Notes under the pieces: generated by a model
Database searches by the model: none
What the model was told of the DNA's origin: nothing
Seen by the model: the letters and a program-made list of their open reading frames with translations, nothing else
Translations under genes and position numbers: made by a program
DNA from: JAJFUG01 sp964473155
Lineage (GTDB): Bacteria; Gemmatimonadota; Glassbacteria; GWA2-58-10
NCBI GenBank assembly: GCA_964473155.1
Contig: CAYYNT010000066.1
Span: forward strand, 1-26,898
DNA length: 26,898 bases
Reading direction: 5' to 3'
In this document: one piece after another, positions 23,151 to 26,898 of the stretch
Layout: the number at the start of each line of letters is the position of its first letter
Numbering within the stretch: position 1 is the stretch's first letter

Positions 23151-23170
23151 GGGCGATTCATGAATCGCCC
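23151..23170. repeat. Perfect 20-bp palindrome, GATTCATGAATC core type
   Basis: Arms GGGCGATTCA and TGAATCGCCC join directly and are followed by CTGC, as is the element at 23074. It ends 27 bp before the maf stop codon and could affect the 3-prime end of the maf transcript. Confidence 0.75.
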
Positions 23171-23197
23171 CTGCTTGAAAAATTCCTTAAACCTCTT

Positions 23198-23848
23198 TCA
23201 ATCCGCCGGGATGATTTCGGCCTGTTCACGCCAGACCAGCGGCCCGAAAGGGTATTCCACGCCGCGTTCTTCCAGCAGACGGATCAGCCGGGTCAGCGGC
23301 AGGCCCATCACGTTGAAATAGCAGCCCTCCACGCTCTCGACCAGGGTCGCGCCGTAGCCCTGGATGCCATAGGCCCCGGCCTTGTCCATCGGCTCCTCCG
23401 TGCGCACGTAGTTTTCTATCTGACTCAGCGAAAGGCTGCGAAACCTCACGCGCGTGACCTCGCAGGCGCTGGAGGGGCGCGCGCCGCGCGGACCGGCCAG
23501 GGCGATCCCGGTGAAAACCAGGTGCTCGGTCCCGGCCAGCGAGGCGGCCATGCGGCAAGCATCCTCGAAGTCCCTCGGTTTGCCGAGTATCAGCCCCCCG
23601 TGATAGACTATCGTGTCCGCGCCAAGGACCAGGGCCTCCGGGTGCATGGCCGCAACGGCCGCGGCCTTGCGCTCTGCCAGGGCGGTTACGTGAGCGATGG
23701 GTTCCGCCGGGACGCCGTTGTCCTCATCCACGTTCGAGGGACACACCTCGTGCGGGATTCCCACCAGGTCAAGAAGGCCGGTGCGGCGGGGCGAGGCGCT
23801 GGCCAGGATCAGCCGGACGCGGCTGCTGTCTGATGAATCGTTCATCAT
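23198..23848 (-). CDS. maf: Maf-family nucleotide pyrophosphatase
   Basis: This 216-residue cytoplasmic protein shows the Maf signatures: LASASPRR (15-22), the catalytic aspartate in GADTI (D78), LGKP (88-91) with the following arginine region, and the C-terminal GCYFNVMGLPLTRLIRLL. Family members hydrolyse modified or canonical nucleoside triphosphates (dTTP, UTP and methylated bases) to monophosphates. The substrate subgroup cannot be assigned with certainty, although the intact SPRR fits the YhdE/YceF side. Two consecutive ATGs follow AAAGGGC; the second has better spacing. It lies 45 bp downstream of the GH2 gene on the same strand and may be co-transcribed. Confidence 0.93.
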   Translation of the reverse strand: MMNDSSDSSRVRLILASASPRRTGLLDLVGIPHEVCPSNVDEDNGVPAEPIAHVTALAERKAAAVAAMHPEALVLGADTIVYHGGLILGKPRDFEDACRMAASLAGTEHLVFTGIALAGPRGARPSSACEVTRVRFRSLSLSQIENYVRTEEPMDKAGAYGIQGYGATLVESVEGCYFNVMGLPLTRLIRLLEERGVEYPFGPLVWREQAEIIPAD

Positions 23849-23893
23849 GCCCTTTTACTTTGCAGGATGCCTGTTGCGGTTCGGACCGCACGG

Positions 23894-26695
23894 TCAGCGC
23901 CTGACAGCGCTATCCGGCCGGATAATGAGTTTAAGTTTACGGGCCTTGCGCTCGATGTTCCAGCCGTCTGTCTGAAGGGTCAGCTCCAGGGCGTCGCCGG
24001 GCGAGAGGGCGGCGCGCTCCGATATCTGAAGGCTGCCGCGCAGGGTGACACGCTCGCCGGGCAGAAGGTTAACGTAGTTGTCATCCAGATGGAAGCGCAC
24101 GCCCTCGGGCAGGTCGGTGACCAGGGTTTCCAGGGCCATCGCCGCATCGCCGCCGGTATTTCTGTACTCGATCTCGAAAGTGCGCTCATCTCCTTCCCCG
24201 ATCTCGCGCGGGAAGTTTTTAACCGAAGGCTCAAGAGCGATCTTTCCCCACTGGCGGTACTCGCCGAAGAAACCCCCGCTCACGCTGTGCCTATCGCTGT
24301 CCCCGATCATGCAGGTGTACTCGTTGCGGGCCAGACGTCTGCCGGAGGAATCGAACACCTCGAGACGCAGAAGGAAATTATGCTCCTCCGTGGCGGCGGG
24401 GACTGTCCAGTCCAGTTTTCCCAGCCTGTTCACGGCATAGGCCCCCACCGCGCCCCTGAACTCACGGCTGTATACCTTGCGGGCTTTCCGGCCCAGGTAG
24501 ACCGCCGCGGTGACTTTCAGGCCCTCCAGGGGCCGGAGGTTGTCATTGATCAGGCAGACCTCCAGATCATAAGGCTCGCCTGGCCGCAGGATTTCATATT
24601 GCTGCGAGGCGGTCACCTGCAGGGGCCGGGCGGCGTTCCTGAAGGCGTAATAGCTGTGCTTGCAGGTCCCGTAATAATCGACCATGGCCCAGGAGGTGAC
24701 AGGCCAGACCTCGTTCAGGTTCCAGAACAGGCAGCCGGAGGTCTTGAAGCGGGCCAGGCGCATGTTTTCGAGCTGGCTCTGCCAGCCGGTCACGTTCTTG
24801 AGCATCTCGATATGGATCAGCTCATCCAGGTTTCGGGGCACGCCGTAGAGCGAGTCGCACTCGTGGGGGAAGCTCGAGACATAGGCGTTATGCGTGGCCA
24901 GATAGTACTCGTTGCCCTGGATCGGGAAGAGCTGCTCCTCTTTCAGGAACTTGAGCAGGTCCGAGCGCGGGGGCCAGGACTGCTGATAGCCGCCCTCGCT
25001 GCAGAACCGGCGGTAGCGGCGGCTGCGCTGGTCATCCGGCAGGATTCCCATTCCGCCGTGGCTGTCGCCGCCGTGGGGGCTGGCCTTGTGGAACTCGCGC
25101 GTCCCGTCGTGCTCCCGTATCAGCCTGTCCAGGGTCTCGATCTGGGCCAGCCGGTCGGGCCGCGAGGCGTCGAACTCGTTGCCGCCGCAGTAGAGCACAA
25201 GGCTGGGGTGGTTGCGCGTGCGGATTATATTGTCCCGGACGGCACGCCAGGAGTCGTCCTGTGGCTGGGCGTGCGAGAAGCTCCCGACCCAGAAATCCTG
25301 CCAGACCATGATCCCCAGGCTGTCGCAGAGGTTGTAGAAATCATCGGTCTCGTACAGGCCCTCGCCCCAGACCCGCAGCATGTTCACCCCGGCCCCGGCG
25401 CTAAGGCGCAGAAGGTAGCGGTAACGTTCGGGGTGAAGGTCGAGCATGGCATCCACCGGTATCCAGTTCATCCCCTGGCAGAACACCTTCTGTCCGTTGA
25501 CCACGAATGTCCAGTTATATTCCTCGCCGCCACCATGCCGCTCGGACCAGAGGCGCGTGCTGCCCTTGCTCCATTCCGGGTCCTCGTTGGCAACCTTTTC
25601 CAGGGTGCGCACGCCGAAAGTTTCGGAAAGGCCGCCGGATGCTTTGCCGCCTCCGTTGACCAGCTCGGCGTCGATCCGGTACAGGGGCTGAGCGCCCAGG
25701 GGAATCGGCCACCAGAGGTCGGGCTTGGCAAGCGCGAATTCGTCATCCACGGTGGTTGTTTCTCCGGGGCGCGCCTGGAGCGTCACCTCGCGGGTCATGA
25801 GCACGCTGTCCGAGTTTTTTCTTCGCACGCTGTAGCGCACGGTCGCGCGGCTTTCTGTCTCAGCCTGGTTACTGACAGTGAAGCTCACTTTCAGACGGGC
25901 CGATCTGTCCGGCCCCAGCTTGAGAGTCCTGACGAACATGTTGTCCAGCCGCAGGTGTCCGGTGGCCACCAGCCGGACCGGCAGCAGGAAACCCAGGGGC
26001 ACGATATGCGGGCCCCAGTCCCAGCCGAACAGGCACTTGGACATCAGAAACTCGCCCGCCTGCGGGTTGGTCGGTGTGACCCAGGGGCGCTTGTGCACCC
26101 CGCCGGTGCGGGAGGTCCAGTCCAGGAAAACGGGGTCTGGGATGGCTTTGGAGGAGTTTTCCGGCGCGCGGAACCGCACGATTATCGTGTTGGCTCCGCC
26201 GTAATTCAGGGCCTGCCGCACCTGTATGGCCATGGGCTGATAGTTGCCCACAGTGCGGCCGCACCAGGTCTCGTTAATCCAGACATCCGCCCGGTAGTTG
26301 ACCATGCCGCAGCGCAGCTCGACCAGCGCACCGTCCCACTCCGCGGGGGCCTCGAACCGGCGGAGGAGCCACCATTCCCTGTCCTCCACCTGGATGATCT
26401 TCTTGCAGTCGTCGCCGATATAGGGGTCCTCGATTTTGCCGGCGGCCAGAAGCGCGCGCTGCACGCTGCCGGGGACCACAACCGGGATCGCGTCCGTGGC
26501 CAGGCGGGCCGTGTCGGGCGGCGGCTCGACCAGGACAATGCCCATGGCCGGTTTCCACATGCCCATCCCGGTGACGAAATCTTTCATCAGCCAGCCGCCG
26601 TCAAGGGAAAGCTCATTCTTTCCGGCAGTCAGGGCATAGGAGGTTACGGCAGTGCAGAGCAGGGCGATGAAAAGAGAGAAGCTGATTTTTTTCAT
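23894..26695 (-). CDS. Secreted GH2 beta-mannosidase-like glycoside hydrolase
   Basis: This 933-residue enzyme has a signal peptide (MKKISFSLFIALLCTAVTSYALT). It shows the GH2 domain order: N-terminal sugar-binding jelly roll (about 28-245), Ig-like domain (250-365), TIM barrel (about 390-720) and C-terminal beta domains. The acid/base glutamate is E507 in CGGNEFD and the nucleophile is E567 in RFCSEGGY. FGWDWGPH, GMNWIPVD and LRVWGEGLYE are motifs typical of GH2 beta-mannosidases rather than beta-galactosidases. No strong ribosome site precedes the ATG. It would release mannose from oligosaccharides in the periplasm. It fits the polysaccharide theme of the dockerin-like pair at the other end, but no transporter or regulator is adjacent. 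Confidence 0.93.
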   Translation of the reverse strand: MKKISFSLFIALLCTAVTSYALTAGKNELSLDGGWLMKDFVTGMGMWKPAMGIVLVEPPPDTARLATDAIPVVVPGSVQRALLAAGKIEDPYIGDDCKKIIQVEDREWWLLRRFEAPAEWDGALVELRCGMVNYRADVWINETWCGRTVGNYQPMAIQVRQALNYGGANTIIVRFRAPENSSKAIPDPVFLDWTSRTGGVHKRPWVTPTNPQAGEFLMSKCLFGWDWGPHIVPLGFLLPVRLVATGHLRLDNMFVRTLKLGPDRSARLKVSFTVSNQAETESRATVRYSVRRKNSDSVLMTREVTLQARPGETTTVDDEFALAKPDLWWPIPLGAQPLYRIDAELVNGGGKASGGLSETFGVRTLEKVANEDPEWSKGSTRLWSERHGGGEEYNWTFVVNGQKVFCQGMNWIPVDAMLDLHPERYRYLLRLSAGAGVNMLRVWGEGLYETDDFYNLCDSLGIMVWQDFWVGSFSHAQPQDDSWRAVRDNIIRTRNHPSLVLYCGGNEFDASRPDRLAQIETLDRLIREHDGTREFHKASPHGGDSHGGMGILPDDQRSRRYRRFCSEGGYQQSWPPRSDLLKFLKEEQLFPIQGNEYYLATHNAYVSSFPHECDSLYGVPRNLDELIHIEMLKNVTGWQSQLENMRLARFKTSGCLFWNLNEVWPVTSWAMVDYYGTCKHSYYAFRNAARPLQVTASQQYEILRPGEPYDLEVCLINDNLRPLEGLKVTAAVYLGRKARKVYSREFRGAVGAYAVNRLGKLDWTVPAATEEHNFLLRLEVFDSSGRRLARNEYTCMIGDSDRHSVSGGFFGEYRQWGKIALEPSVKNFPREIGEGDERTFEIEYRNTGGDAAMALETLVTDLPEGVRFHLDDNYVNLLPGERVTLRGSLQISERAALSPGDALELTLQTDGWNIERKARKLKLIIRPDSAVRR

Positions 26696-26716
26696 GTCAT
26701 TGTCCGGTAAAGTGTT

Positions 26717-26747
26717 ATCATATTAAAAATGCAGTTCCATCTGTAAA
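26717..26747 (-). promoter_or_regulatory. Possible promoter of the GH2-maf unit
   Basis: On the minus strand TTTACA (26747-26742) and TATGAT (26722-26717) each match 5 of 6 consensus bases, but the 19-bp spacer is long. The start site would lie about 15-20 nt upstream of the GH2 ATG. Confidence 0.3.
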
Positions 26748-26806
26748 CTTGTTTATGATTGGAGTCCGGTGACGGTTCCAGAGCCGCGGAAGCTGGATTC
26801 GCCGCA

Positions 26807-26822
26807 GCGAGACCTGTCTCGC
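26807..26822. repeat. Palindrome GCGAGAC-CT-GTCTCGC
   Basis: A perfect 7-bp stem with a 2-nt centre, followed by CCTCC, lies upstream of the GH2 gene. The end CTCGCCCTCC recalls the GGGC...GCCC ends of the other palindromes; it may be a decayed member of that group. Confidence 0.4.
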
Positions 26823-26840
26823 CCTCCGTGGTTTCATTTG

Positions 26841-26866
26841 TCGGGGGCTGTCCCAAAAGTCCCCGA
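26841..26866. repeat. Stem-loop TCGGGGGCT / AGTCCCCGA near the window end
   Basis: A 9-bp stem (one G-T pair) encloses the loop GTCCCAAA and is followed by TTTT. Stem and loop closely match the terminator at 22887-22918 (GGGGACT, loop ATCCAAAG, AGTCCCC). The GGGGCTGTCCCAAAAGTC string also recalls insertion-sequence terminal repeats I have seen, so an element could begin beyond the window. A plus-strand terminator is the other reading. Confidence 0.45.
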
Positions 26867-26898
26867 TTTTGCTCTTTGCAAATTGCTGCAATCTCTAA

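Noticed and set aside
23074..23170. The palindromes taken as intrinsic terminators of maf or the lipoprotein gene
   Set aside because: They lack T-tracts, and a much better terminator is present at 22887-22918.
22947..23170. The palindrome cluster taken as a CRISPR array
   Set aside because: Units differ in sequence, spacing is irregular, and there are no cas genes.
23867..26710. A 947-codon open frame on the plus strand opposite the GH2 gene
   Set aside because: It is an antisense shadow of a high-GC gene. Its product has no recognisable motif, while the minus-strand frame has a signal peptide and both GH2 catalytic glutamates.

Overview
This is a GC-rich (about 60% by eye) stretch of a Gram-negative chromosome. 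It holds 19 recognisable protein genes, one transposase fragment and several families of short intergenic palindromes. Lipoproteins with clear lipoboxes, a periplasmic binding protein, secreted proteins with C-terminal calcium loops, a GH2 glycosidase and a lipid-anchored flavoprotein suggest an uncultured, polysaccharide-using bacterium. The FCB superphylum or a related candidate phylum is plausible, but no rRNA or marker gene is present and taxonomy is not established. I see no tRNA, rRNA, CRISPR array, prophage or defence island.

Layout. Positions 61-2640 (minus) hold two tandem paralogous secreted jelly-roll proteins, each ending in a dockerin-like pair of EF-hand loops. Directly upstream, 2668-2841 is the C-terminal stump of an IS630-type transposase. 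Positions 2902-6996 (minus) form a transporter operon: BtuF-like binding protein, ATPase and FecCD/BtuC permease with 4-bp overlaps, then a B12-binding-type radical SAM protein. Vitamin B12 uptake coupled to a B12 enzyme is the simplest reading. Positions 7092-14015 are a signalling block: a soluble multi-PAS histidine kinase with an unusual jelly-roll region, a MerR-type HTH fused to a receiver domain, a divergent NarL/FixJ regulator and a degenerate HD-GYP-like protein. Positions 14035-15606 (minus) encode a lipoprotein FAD oxidoreductase. A 587-bp gene-free region full of hairpins follows. Positions 16194-17913 (minus) encode a two-gene ABC-2 exporter with a promoter and operator-like dyad upstream. 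Positions 17996-19072 (minus) encode a D-threonine-aldolase-like PLP enzyme. On the plus strand, 19251-20021 is a UVR-motif protein and 20194-22844 holds two lipoproteins that share a promoter-like motif. Positions 22845-23197 are a strong terminator followed by a cluster of palindromes. Positions 23198-26695 (minus) encode Maf and a secreted GH2 beta-mannosidase-like enzyme.

The most unusual observations are the jelly-roll domain apparently inserted into the first PAS domain of a cytoplasmic kinase, the family of intergenic palindromes with conserved GGGC-type ends and different cores, and the duplicated dockerin-tailed proteins beside a transposase relic. I found no clearly new multi-gene system; the signalling block is the nearest candidate.
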